This document shows, piece by piece, positions 25,264 to 33,955 of a DNA stretch of 64,000 nt. Position 1 is the stretch's first letter. Each line of letters starts with the position of its first letter. This DNA comes from RHKX01 sp963784885 (GTDB lineage Bacteria; Actinomycetota; Thermoleophilia; Solirubrobacterales; 70-9), in NCBI GenBank assembly GCA_963784885.1, contig CAWATA010000005.1, forward strand, positions 248,001-312,000, read 5' to 3'. Below the pieces are notes generated by a model. That model did no database searches, had not been told where the DNA came from, and was given only the letters and a program-made list of their open reading frames with translations. The position numbers and the translations under genes were made by a program.

Positions 25264-27612
25264 CTATCGCGGCTCCAGCTCGACGACGCGGAACCCGGGC
25301 CCCCCCGTGGACTCGCAGACGGTCTTCAGCCGGTAGCGGAAGCCGATCTCCTTGATCAGCCAGTCCTGGAGCTTCGCGAGACCGGTCGGGACGATCTCCT
25401 CCCCGCCGGTCGGGCTCGAGAGCGGGTCGCGTCCGGGGTCGCGAAGGTAGATCCGGTAGGCCCTGAGCGCCGCGTCGTCAACCAGCATGCGGTCGCCCGG
25501 CTCGAGCCCGGCGACCGCGGCGGCGAGCTGGTCGAGATGGGTGTCCGGCACGAAGCTCTCCTCCCACGGGTCGGCGAGCGGAAACCCGTTCCGGCGGTCG
25601 ACCTTGGCGAGGATCTCGATCCCCAGATCCGCATCGGTCAGGACGTAGGTGCGTTCCCGATCGGGCATGCAGCGCTCGAGGACCTCGGCGCCGCTGCTGG
25701 CGCCCGAGCTCAGATCCGGCGGATGCCAGAGCCGATCGAAGGCGCTCGCCGGCGACGGACCTCCGGGCACGACATGGGCGAGCAGCGACTGCGAGTACAG
25801 CGTCCCCGCGCGCGGCCAGGCGACGGCGACGAGGAGCAGGCCGGCTGCGAGCATCGCGGTGAGCCCGGCGGTTCGGACCCGTCTGGACGCGACGGAGGCG
25901 GGATCGAGGAGCAGCCCGAGCCAGATCGCCGCGATCATCGCCGCGGGCAGGCTCACGTAGGGAACGATGTGCTCGGCCGAACGATTCACGAAGTAGCTGA
26001 ACAGCGCAATCCCCCAGGCCGTCGTCCCCCCGAGGGCGATCAGCCGGGCGGGATGGCGGCGCGCCTGCCCGGGCAGCCGGATCAGGTAGAGGACGAGCGC
26101 GGCGAGCGCGGCGATGTAGAAGGCGCCGAGCGCGAAGGCGACCGTCCACGGCGCGAAGTCGTAAGTCAGCTCGCCGACGCTGCCGGTCAGGAACTCGCGG
26201 AGGGTGTTCAGATACCAGCCCCAGTCGGGGAGCTCGCCGGCGATCACGAGGGTCGCGAGCGCGAGCGCAACGTGGAAGACGACGCCTGCGAGCAGCGACC
26301 CGGCGGTCCAGCGGCCGAGCGTGCGCATTCGCGTCCCGCGGGGATGCAGCCAGAGCCGCACCGCGAGCACCGCGCCGGCCGTGGCGAGCGTGTAGGCGAA
26401 CGCCTCCAGGGCCCAGATCGACGCCAGGCCGAGGCCGAGCAGCTGGATCCCCTGCATCGGGCGTCGCAGCGACGGCCTGGCGAACTCGATCGTCGCCGCC
26501 GCGATCACGATCATCGGCAGGCCGAAGCGGATCGCGCCGTGCTGGAGCAACCCGCCGAGCGGATAGTCGAGCGCGTACACGAAGGAGACGACCGAAACCG
26601 ACAAGGTCGCCGCGGCCACCAGCCGGGACGTGCCGGCGAGGCGAATGACGCCGTAGGCGGCGACGAAGACCAGGGCCGACAGGGAGTTGTCGAGGAAGCC
26701 GAGCGTGCCGTTGCCGATCGGGACGAGCTCGAACCAGCCCGCGATCAGGTAGATCGAGGCCACCCCGTACTGGGAGAGCGTGTCGGTGAGCATCGCCCCG
26801 CCGTTGGTCACCTGTCCGGCGGGGCCGAGGAAGAAGTTCTGGTGGAACTGGATGACGTGCGTCACCAGCGGGTTGGAGAGATCGAAGATCACGATGTTGG
26901 GAACCGCGAGAAGGATCAGGAGGGCGATCACGACGTCGGCGGCCCGCCCGCCGCGCGCGCCCAGGGCGATCCGGTCGCCGACGCCGGCGCGCCAGAGAAG
27001 GACCGTCGCCGCCACGACGAGCGCGCCGGCGATCACCGGAGCCAGAACCAGGGCCTGCAACTCGACGAAGGCGAGCGACGCGACTGCGGCGAGCGCGAGC
27101 GCGAGCCACCAGAGCAGATCCGATGCCGCGGCGATTCGGTCGATCAGGGCGCGGCCGCGACCGCTCCAGGCCATGCTGATCAGCGCCGTCGCGAGCGCCC
27201 ACCATGCGAGCGAGACCGCGAGCAGCGCCGATGCGCCCCCGACCGTCAGAGTGGCGTCGGCGGCCTTGAGGGCAACCACACCCCCGATCAACGCCACCGT
27301 GAGCGCGGCCGCAACGCCCTCGAGGCGGACCGCGCCCGCGGCGCCCAGCCGGGCTTGGAGGCGGAGGACGAACAGCAGCGCCAGCGGCAGGGCGACGGCG
27401 AAGCTGAAGACGAACGTGAGCGTCTCGGCGTCCTGGTGCTGGCTCGGGAACGGCGGCGGCAGATCGGTCGCGGGCAGGATCAGGTGGGTCAGCGATCCGA
27501 CGACCCCGAAAGCAGCGAGGACGAGGCAGGCCGTCAGCGCGACCGCAGCCCCGAGGCTTCCTTCGGTCGCACGGCGCCCGCTCGCCGGGACGGCCGGTTC
27601 AGAGGCTGCCAC
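25264..27612 (-). CDS. Large polytopic membrane protein, GT-C-like, function unknown
   Basis: This ~782-aa protein has about 15 to 18 hydrophobic segments and a C-terminal soluble region of ~170 residues with ADLGIEILAKVDRRNGFPLAD and RMLVDDAALRAYRIYLRD. The layout (many helices plus an extracytoplasmic tail) resembles bacterial GT-C glycosyltransferases and related surface-glycan membrane proteins. I cannot see a convincing catalytic DE/DD motif, so the class is tentative. GTG 27612 lies 13 bases after the upstream methyltransferase stop and is preferred over the overlapping frame start at 27693. It is last in a three-gene operon with a methyltransferase and a dioxygenase-like enzyme. Confidence 0.7.
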   Translation of the reverse strand: MAASEPAVPASGRRATEGSLGAAVALTACLVLAAFGVVGSLTHLILPATDLPPPFPSQHQDAETLTFVFSFAVALPLALLFVLRLQARLGAAGAVRLEGVAAALTVALIGGVVALKAADATLTVGGASALLAVSLAWWALATALISMAWSGRGRALIDRIAAASDLLWWLALALAAVASLAFVELQALVLAPVIAGALVVAATVLLWRAGVGDRIALGARGGRAADVVIALLILLAVPNIVIFDLSNPLVTHVIQFHQNFFLGPAGQVTNGGAMLTDTLSQYGVASIYLIAGWFELVPIGNGTLGFLDNSLSALVFVAAYGVIRLAGTSRLVAAATLSVSVVSFVYALDYPLGGLLQHGAIRFGLPMIVIAAATIEFARPSLRRPMQGIQLLGLGLASIWALEAFAYTLATAGAVLAVRLWLHPRGTRMRTLGRWTAGSLLAGVVFHVALALATLVIAGELPDWGWYLNTLREFLTGSVGELTYDFAPWTVAFALGAFYIAALAALVLYLIRLPGQARRHPARLIALGGTTAWGIALFSYFVNRSAEHIVPYVSLPAAMIAAIWLGLLLDPASVASRRVRTAGLTAMLAAGLLLVAVAWPRAGTLYSQSLLAHVVPGGPSPASAFDRLWHPPDLSSGASSGAEVLERCMPDRERTYVLTDADLGIEILAKVDRRNGFPLADPWEESFVPDTHLDQLAAAVAGLEPGDRMLVDDAALRAYRIYLRDPGRDPLSSPTGGEEIVPTGLAKLQDWLIKEIGFRYRLKTVCESTGGPGFRVVELEPR

Positions 27613-27625
27613 CGGCGACTGCCGT

Positions 27626-28639
27626 TCAGTCCCCGGAGCTGCCCCTGCCGAGCGCCCGGTCGATCTGCTCAGTCCAGCTCGGGCCCGATCCACGGATGGC
27701 CGTAGCCCGGCTGACCGCCTCGAAGATCCGTGAGGTGCGGATGCCGCGTACGACTCCCACGAGGTCCTCGTACCTCTCGCGCAGATGCCAGATCTCGGCC
27801 TCCAGCTCCTCGAGCCGCGTCTGCGTGCGGATCTGGTTGGCGAGATGGAACACGCGGTTGGCTTCGAGGCGGGTCAGGATCGCGTTCCGGTCCCAGGGGT
27901 CGACCAGCGCCGCCACCTCCGCAGCCCAAGGCGCTTCCCGATGCCAGGCGACACCGAAGCCGAAGAACATCGGCATCACCGCGATGCGTACGCCCTGTTG
28001 CCCGGCGACGAAATCCTCGATCGCGGTCAGGACACCGTTGCGCGGGCCCCCCTCCCGTGCCGCGGTGAACGGGTAGGGGAGGCCGCCGCCGCCGGTTCCG
28101 GGATCACCTGGGAAGATCGTCGTGTCGGCCGCGATCGGCGGGCGCCGGTCCTCTGGAACCCGTTCCGGCGCGTAGAAGGAGTCGCGGCGACCGTGCGGCC
28201 AGCAGACGTCGTGGAAGAGCAGCAGCGGCATCGCGGCGCCGGGCGCCCGGGCGGCGATCGTCGCGAGCTCCTCGCTGACCGTGTGGTAGTTGTGGTCGCC
28301 GTCGATCACGATCGCGTCCGGCATCTCCATGTCGCGGAAGGCTTCGGCGCTGGTCTTCCGGATCAGGTCGAGGTCGGGACGCCGCTCGGCGAGCTCCTCC
28401 AGCGCCGGCTGCGGCAGCGGGTCGATCGCCGCCACCGCGATGCCGCGCGGCTCGGCCCACTCGACCAGCACCTCGGTCAGGTCTCCGGCGAAGGCTCCGA
28501 CCTCGGCGACGGTGCGGGCTCCGCTGGCCTCGATCACCGGCAGCATCAGCTCGGCGAAGTTCGCCATCGAGTAGCCCCACCGGCCGGGGTCGTACCCGCG
28601 AACGTCGCTGCGTTCGCCGTCGGTTTCGGTCGCGCTCAA
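27626..28639 (-). CDS. Class I SAM-dependent methyltransferase (Methyltransf_24-like)
   Basis: The 337-aa protein has GARTVAEVGAFAGDLTEVLVEW (SAM motif I), DAIVIDGDHNYHTVSEEL (a catechol-methyltransferase-like metal/SAM region) and LLLFHDVCWPHGRRD. A coiled, charged C-terminal segment (TQTRLEELEAEIWHLRERYED) follows, a form common in glycan-locus methyltransferases. It starts at TTG 28639, supported by TACACT ending 9 bases upstream; ATG 28567 is an alternative. It is 22 bases downstream of the dioxygenase-like paralog 2. Likely substrate is the local surface glycan or its precursor. Confidence 0.8.
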   Translation of the reverse strand: MSATETDGERSDVRGYDPGRWGYSMANFAELMLPVIEASGARTVAEVGAFAGDLTEVLVEWAEPRGIAVAAIDPLPQPALEELAERRPDLDLIRKTSAEAFRDMEMPDAIVIDGDHNYHTVSEELATIAARAPGAAMPLLLFHDVCWPHGRRDSFYAPERVPEDRRPPIAADTTIFPGDPGTGGGGLPYPFTAAREGGPRNGVLTAIEDFVAGQQGVRIAVMPMFFGFGVAWHREAPWAAEVAALVDPWDRNAILTRLEANRVFHLANQIRTQTRLEELEAEIWHLRERYEDLVGVVRGIRTSRIFEAVSRATAIRGSGPSWTEQIDRALGRGSSGD

Positions 28640-28648
28640 AGCCCGAGC

Positions 28649-28654
28649 AGTGTA
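28649..28654 (-). promoter_or_regulatory. -10-like hexamer upstream of the methyltransferase
   Basis: TACACT on the minus strand ends 9 bases before TTG 28639. It sits in the 22-base gap after the dioxygenase-like gene, so the methyltransferase may have its own start of transcription inside the operon. Confidence 0.4.
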
Positions 28655-28661
28655 CGTGGGC

Positions 28662-29714
28662 TCAGAACGCGATCGGCACGAAGTCGTCCGGGTACGCCGA
28701 GGGGCCGAAGAACCAGCTCTCGATCGCGTAGCGCGGGTTCGGCATCGACGGGTCGGAGCCCGTCTGGTGCAGGAACATCTCGTCGAACAGCAGCGCATCG
28801 CCGGGATCGAAGATCGGCCGGACGATGCCGACGTCGCCCGCCGCCTCCGCGGCGACAGCGTCGGAGACCTGGTAGCTGAGGAAGGTCCCCTCGGTGCCTG
28901 CTGCGACGAAGTCGTCGAGGCGGCGCGGGATCACGTCCATGCTCGGCGCCAGATCGCCGCAGCGCGACAACGAGAGCCAGACGTTCATCGAGCGGACGTC
29001 GCCGAGGAACCGCCCGTCCTGGTGCCATGCGCCGGGGACGTCCGGGGTCGCCTTGCGGAGCGTGCACTTCTCGGCCGAAACGGCCGGCTTCTCGCCGATG
29101 TAGGTCTCGAGGACCTCGCGCAGGCCCGCGTTCTCGAAGCTCTCGAACATGTCGAAGAGCAACCGCGGCGAGTCGGCTGCGAGGACCCCTCCCCCCTCCT
29201 TGACCCAGTCGCGCTGGTCGATGAAGTGCGGCGGCTCGGGAACGAGCTCATCGTAGTAGCCCTCCGGATCGGCCTCGCCGGGGGCGAGCTCGAGCCGGAT
29301 CTCGAAGGAGCGATCGATCTCGTCGGCGATCCGCAGGGCCTCGTCGCGCTCCATGAGGCCGCGCACGAGCAGGCAGCCGCTGTCGAGGATCGCCGCGCGC
29401 AGGACCTCGGGAGTCAGGCCGTCGGGCGTCACCTCAGGGATCCGCGACTGCTCGCCGCGCGGCGGCAGGTCGGCTGCCGGCTCGGGAAACCGCGGGTCGG
29501 GGGCGGGATTCGCGAGCAGCTCGAGGCCGGCGAGGTGGCGAACCCGGCGCAGCTCGCGCTCGAGCTCGGGATCGCGGGACTCGCGGTTGGCGGCGCTGAG
29601 CATGTCGACGGCCTCGAAGTGACGACCATCGGCTGCCAGGCGCTCGGCCTCGACCACCTCCGGGCGGCGCTCCGCGACCGCTGTCCCTCGCTTACGTCCA
29701 AGTCCGAAAACCAT
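28662..29714 (-). CDS. Phytanoyl-CoA dioxygenase-like Fe(II)/2-oxoglutarate enzyme, paralog 2
   Basis: The 350-aa protein has the same architecture as the gene at 21416: a short N-terminal VFGLGRKRG lead, a TPR-like helical pair (ERLAADGRHFEAVDMLSAAN), a Pro-rich linker and a PhyH jelly roll. The metal triad is H231-x-D233 and H316. The catalytic part and the last 25 residues are nearly the same as paralog 1, while the N-terminal segment has diverged more. ATG 29714 follows GAAGGGGAGC. It is the first gene of a minus-strand operon with a methyltransferase and a membrane protein. The TPR-like part could bind a partner or the exporter complex; this is speculation. Confidence 0.85.
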   Translation of the reverse strand: MVFGLGRKRGTAVAERRPEVVEAERLAADGRHFEAVDMLSAANRESRDPELERELRRVRHLAGLELLANPAPDPRFPEPAADLPPRGEQSRIPEVTPDGLTPEVLRAAILDSGCLLVRGLMERDEALRIADEIDRSFEIRLELAPGEADPEGYYDELVPEPPHFIDQRDWVKEGGGVLAADSPRLLFDMFESFENAGLREVLETYIGEKPAVSAEKCTLRKATPDVPGAWHQDGRFLGDVRSMNVWLSLSRCGDLAPSMDVIPRRLDDFVAAGTEGTFLSYQVSDAVAAEAAGDVGIVRPIFDPGDALLFDEMFLHQTGSDPSMPNPRYAIESWFFGPSAYPDDFVPIAF

Positions 29715-29797
29715 CGTGCTCCCCTTCGAATCGTGCCCCCTGCAACCCGCCGGAAGCTAGCAGGCGCCGGGCATGCCCGGCGCCGATCGAGCCCGGC

Positions 29798-32518
29798 TCA
29801 GCAGGCGTCGAGCAACCCGACGACGGCCGCCATGGTGGTGGCGTCGAACGACTGCTCCCAGTCGCGACTCCACTCGACGCGCGACCCTGCGATCCGGCGT
29901 TCGTAGTCGCCGGCCCCGCCGACGGCCTCGGCGAGCCCGGCGGCGATCCCGTCGACTCCGGGGGGCACCGCGATCAGGTTCGGCGAGAGCCCGGCCATCA
30001 CCTCTGCCGTCTTCGTCTCCCAGCTGTTGGTCACGGTCAGCATTCCCGCCGAGGCCATCTCCAGCGGCACGAGGCTCGGGTGCGGGGTGCTCATCAGCGC
30101 GAGTCCGGCGTCGTGAGCGGTCAAGACCTCCGCATAGCCGCCCTGGTCGCGCCGGTTCAGCAGCTCGAGGTGCCGGCCGCCGGGGAGCCCGATCGCGCGA
30201 TCGCGGCCGCCGACGGTACCGATCCCGTGGAAGTCCCACTCGGGGCCGAAGGTGCCCCGTTTGATCGCGGCGGCGAGCCCGAGCAGTCCGAGCTCGAACA
30301 TGTTGCGCGCACCGTGTCCCTCCGGCCGTGCGTAGAAGAGCAGCGTCCGCCGCTCGCGGGCCGCCAGCTCCTCGGCAGTCGGGGGCACGACCGCCGTGAT
30401 CGCGTTCTCGAAGGCGAGCGAGCGCTCGCGGCCCTGCTCCTCGGTGCCGGCGAACACGCCGATGCGCCGCGCCGCGAAGAAGTCCCTCAGCAGCTCGGTC
30501 GAGAACATCGCCACGTGCGGAAGCTCGTAGGTGCTGAGCGCGTAGGCCGCCCACGACCCCATCGGATGGGTGTAGGGCTCGAACTCCTGGATCAGATAGA
30601 GGAACCGCTGTCGGCGGGTCCGGCCGACGGCGGCCGCGGCGATGTGCGCCGTCCACCAGGTCGTCGCGACGAACCGGTCGTTCGGATTGATCGCGACCGG
30701 GGCGTCACGGTCGCGGGCGAACGCGACCTCGACCTTGTCGAACAGCCCCTCGAGCCCCGCGTAGCCCTCGACCTCCTCGCGCCAGTCGGCCGGGAGCGAG
30801 GGCGTCGGGTCGACGGTCATGATCCGGGTCCGGAGGCCCTGCTCGGCGAGCTTGCGGGCGAGGTTGAACTTCGTGATGTAGCCGCCGAACAGATGCCGGA
30901 GCTCGATCGTCGGCAGCAACAGGTTGACCCGCTCGGGCTCGTCCTCGCTGACGGTCAGCGCGAGCGGCTCGACGACGCGGCCGAGCGCCAGCGTGCCCTG
31001 GTGGTCGATCCCCTCGAGATCCTCGGGCACGTCGTCGGAGGGCCGGGTTCCGGGCAACTCTGCGTCGTAGGGGATTCCGGGGATCGGGCGGCCGCGGAGC
31101 CGGCCGATCGCGGCGATGCCGCGGCGCCAGAGCAGCCCGTGGACGACGATCCGCTCAGCCCCCATCGTCTCGGTCCGGCCGAGGCGGTTGCGGAGGCGCC
31201 TGAGCTCCAGCCAGGCGAGCGCTGCGGGAGACCCCTCGGCGCCGACGAGCCGGCGGAGGACCCGGGCCGGGCCGGGCCGGAGCCGGCCGGGGGCGCTTCG
31301 CAGCAGCAGGGTCGCAGCGAGCACGCGAAGCCGGCAGAAGGCCTCGAAATAGGCGGCCCGGGAGCCGCGAGCAGTAGCGACGAAACGAGCGAGGAGTCCG
31401 CGCGGCGGATCGGCGTCGGACGGCGGAGCCGTGTTGGCGGCCTCGTACCCGAGCAGCGCGCCACCGTGCTGGACGTAGTCGTAGAGCGGCCGGTCGACGT
31501 AGGCGATGCGGCCGGTGGCGAGCGCGCACAGGCCGAGCCAGTGATCCTGGTACTGCGTGCCGGGAACGTCCGGGAAGGGCAGGGCGAGCTCCAACAGGTC
31601 GCGGCGGAACATCGACGCGGCCCCGGTGATCGTGTTCGCGATCAGCAGCGACGCGAAGTTCGTGTCGTTGCGGCTCCGCGGCCCCGACCAGTAGCTGTCG
31701 GCGATCACCGAGCCGTCGGGCGCAACCAGGCGCTGGTCGCTGTAGACGAGCTGCGCGTCGCCGATCGCGCTTCGCAGCGCCGTGAGCTTGTCGGGATCCC
31801 AGCGGTCGTCCTGGTCGCTGAGCGCGACGAGCCCGGCGCCCTCGGGGACCATGCGCAGCGCTCGCTCGAAGTTCCGGTAGAAGCCCAGCCGCCGCGGCGA
31901 GCGCGAGACGACGAAGCGGCGGTCGCCGGCGACCAGCGACTCGATCACGGCGAATCCCTCGGGGCTCGAGCAGTCATCGCTGATCAAACAGACCCAGTCC
32001 TCGTCGGTCTGGGCGCGGATCGACTCGACCTGAGCCTCGAACAGCTCCGGGTCCGGCTCCCAGGTCGCCATGCAGATGGCGAGCGAGGCGTCGCCGGCAG
32101 CCGGCGCGGCGGGAGGCACTGCAGCGATCGGCTCGAGCCGCGACTCCGCCGAGCTCCCGTCGGAGAGCGCGGCCCGGACGGTCAGCGCGACCTCACCCGT
32201 GGCGGGCATCCGGACGGGAACGGTCGCCCAGAAGCCGCTGCGGTAGCTGTGACGGAGCGGGTCGGCGGCGGAGCCCGCCTCCCCGTCGTCGTCCCACGGA
32301 GTCGGGGGGTTGAGCTCTTGGTAGAGGTCGATGCGCGGCATCGCGTACGCGGTCGCGGCGGTCGGCACCCCATCGACGAGCAGCTCGAGGCCGGCGAGGC
32401 GCTGCCGGCGGTGAAAGCACGTCCCGAAGATGAACAGGGCGTTGACGCTGCCGGCCGGCAGCTCCTGCGGCAGCCCCCGCTCGATGCGCACGTCAAGGTC
32501 TCGATCGGGCGCCGGCAT
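29798..32518 (-). CDS. Bifunctional GT2 + WsaF-type GT4 glycosyltransferase
   Basis: This 906-aa multidomain protein has an N-terminal beta-rich region (1-140). A GT2 domain (about 145-360) follows, with SLAICMATWEPDPELFEAQV, LISDDCSSPEG and VALSDQDDRWDPDKL, the pattern of rhamnosyl- or related transferases. A basic helical linker comes next, and then a C-terminal WsaF-like GT4 domain (about 480-900) with NLLLPTIELRHLFGGYITKF, LIQEFEPYTHPMGSWAAYAL and SLVPLEMASAGMLTVTNSWE. Two transferases in one chain may add two alternating residues of a repeat unit. The ATG at 32518 has TAACAT 9 bases upstream. Sugar specificity is not deducible. Confidence 0.85.
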   Translation of the reverse strand: MPAPDRDLDVRIERGLPQELPAGSVNALFIFGTCFHRRQRLAGLELLVDGVPTAATAYAMPRIDLYQELNPPTPWDDDGEAGSAADPLRHSYRSGFWATVPVRMPATGEVALTVRAALSDGSSAESRLEPIAAVPPAAPAAGDASLAICMATWEPDPELFEAQVESIRAQTDEDWVCLISDDCSSPEGFAVIESLVAGDRRFVVSRSPRRLGFYRNFERALRMVPEGAGLVALSDQDDRWDPDKLTALRSAIGDAQLVYSDQRLVAPDGSVIADSYWSGPRSRNDTNFASLLIANTITGAASMFRRDLLELALPFPDVPGTQYQDHWLGLCALATGRIAYVDRPLYDYVQHGGALLGYEAANTAPPSDADPPRGLLARFVATARGSRAAYFEAFCRLRVLAATLLLRSAPGRLRPGPARVLRRLVGAEGSPAALAWLELRRLRNRLGRTETMGAERIVVHGLLWRRGIAAIGRLRGRPIPGIPYDAELPGTRPSDDVPEDLEGIDHQGTLALGRVVEPLALTVSEDEPERVNLLLPTIELRHLFGGYITKFNLARKLAEQGLRTRIMTVDPTPSLPADWREEVEGYAGLEGLFDKVEVAFARDRDAPVAINPNDRFVATTWWTAHIAAAAVGRTRRQRFLYLIQEFEPYTHPMGSWAAYALSTYELPHVAMFSTELLRDFFAARRIGVFAGTEEQGRERSLAFENAITAVVPPTAEELAARERRTLLFYARPEGHGARNMFELGLLGLAAAIKRGTFGPEWDFHGIGTVGGRDRAIGLPGGRHLELLNRRDQGGYAEVLTAHDAGLALMSTPHPSLVPLEMASAGMLTVTNSWETKTAEVMAGLSPNLIAVPPGVDGIAAGLAEAVGGAGDYERRIAGSRVEWSRDWEQSFDATTMAAVVGLLDAC

Positions 32519-32527
32519 GGATGCGCG

Positions 32528-32533
32528 ATGTTA
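32528..32533 (-). promoter_or_regulatory. -10-like hexamer upstream of the bifunctional glycosyltransferase
   Basis: TAACAT on the minus strand ends 9 bases before the ATG at 32518, fitting leaderless transcription. Confidence 0.45.
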
Positions 32534-32642
32534 GGGGCCCGGCCCGGAGACGTCGGCAGGATCACCCAGCGCTGGGAGCGGGCTCGCTTCGATTCCCGGC
32601 CGGATACGATCCGGCCTCTTCGCGGAGAGGAAGGATGGATCG

Positions 32643-33943
32643 ATGGCCCACCGGGCCGCGTCCGGGTCGCGTCCGGAGCCGCATCAGCACGAGGAGGACC
32701 TCCGCGAGGAGATCGAAGCCGCGATGGCTCCGCCGCGCAGCCACGCCCGCTTCCCGCTGTTCGACTCGCTCCGTGGGCTGGCCGCGATCTCGATCCTGTT
32801 CGTACACGTCGGGATCTTCACGGACGCCTTCGGCGACACCTGGCACGGGCGCCTCGTCGCACACCTCGACATCGGGGTCCCGTTCTTCTTCCTGCTCTCG
32901 GCATTCCTGCTCTATCGGCCGTTCGTCGCCGCCCGCGTCCGCGGCACGGGCCGGGCCGGGTTCGGAGGCTATGCCCGCCGGCGGTTCCTCCGGATCGCTC
33001 CCGCTTACTGGGCGGTACTGGTGTTCTCCGCCGTCATCCCGGGGATGGCCGGCGCCTTCACGGGCAACTGGTGGGTCTACTTCGGGCTCCTTCAGAACTA
33101 CCCCGTCTACACGGTCGAGGGAACCTGCGCGGTCAATCCCTACAGATGCGCGGTTCCGCCGTCCTGGAGCCTCGCGATCGAGGTCTTCTTCTACGTCCTG
33201 CTGCCGTTCTTCGTGCTGCTGATGGCATGGATCGGGTCCCGGTGGCGGGGCCGGTGGCTCGTCCCCGAGGCCGTCGCGGTCACGGTCCTGTCGGGTTTGT
33301 CGTTCGTGATCCAAGGAAGCGACGTGAACTCCGATCTGGAGCAGATCCTGTTCTTCTCGCCGATCGGGCGTGGGTGGTGGTTCGGGCTGGGGCTCGGCCT
33401 CGCAGCGTTGTCGGTCTGGGTCAGCGAGCGCCCAAGGGACCCGGCCCCGGTGCGGGCGCTGGAGCGTCACCCATGGCTGCCGCTGCTTCTCGCCGCTGCG
33501 CTCTACGGCTGGATCTGCCTGTTCGTACTCGATCCCTCCCCCAGGTCGTGGGCCCGGTCGGGGGCGTCGGCCCGTAGTCGATCGAGTTCCTGGTCTTCGG
33601 CCTGATCGCGCTGCTGGTCGTGCTGCCGGCGACCTTCGGCGGCGAGGGCCCGGGGCGGTATCGCCGCTTCCTGCGCCATCCGATCCCGACCTGGCTCGGC
33701 CTCATCTCCTACGGGATCTTCCTCTGGCAGTTCGCCGTGCTGATCGCGCTCGGCGACATCGGCGCCGTCGAGTGGTGGCCGTCCTCGGTGCGCTTTCCGA
33801 TCGTCGCCGGGCTCACCCTCGCGGGGACGATCATCTGCGCGGCGATCAGCTACTACGCACTCGAGCGGCCATTGATGCGCTGGGGCAAGCGACGCTTCGG
33901 ATCGGCCGCGCCCGCGAACGCACCCTCCGAAGTCGCCCCCTAG
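32643..33943 (+). pseudogene. Acyltransferase-3 family gene with a frameshift
   Basis: The first frame (32643-33605) encodes acyltransferase-3 landmarks: FPLFDSLRGLAAISILFVHV, FFFLLSAFLLYRPFV, PPSWSLAIEVFFYVLLPF. It then runs into low-complexity Arg/Ser codons after LFVLDPSP and stops. The missing C-terminal part continues in another frame, SIEFLVFGLIALLVVLPATFG then WLGLISYGIFLWQFAVL and YYALERPLMRW, ending at 33943. The junction lies between about 33543 and 33603. A TAG at 33575 in the downstream frame means that one shift must come after it, or there are two changes. Compared with the intact gene at 9616, the two pieces together span the whole family. It is either a pseudogene or a consensus error. 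Confidence 0.75.
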
Positions 33944-33946
33944 ACT
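33941..33946 (+). promoter_or_regulatory. -10-like hexamer upstream of the acyl-CoA carboxylase beta gene
   Basis: TAGACT ends 9 bases before ATG 33956; its TAG also forms the stop codon of the broken acyltransferase. Suggests a leaderless promoter. Confidence 0.5.
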
Positions 33947-33955
33947 GGCGCGCCG

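Noticed and set aside
25072..27705. A long plus-strand frame running through the tandem repeat and across the membrane-protein gene
   Set aside because: The repeat itself would be translated as two copies of a peptide, but the rest is charged low-complexity sequence antisense to clear membrane helices.
30080..33577. A 1165-codon open frame on the plus strand opposite the GT2-WsaF gene
   Set aside because: Composition is repetitive Arg/Gly/Glu and the opposite strand holds recognisable glycosyltransferase motifs over the same span.
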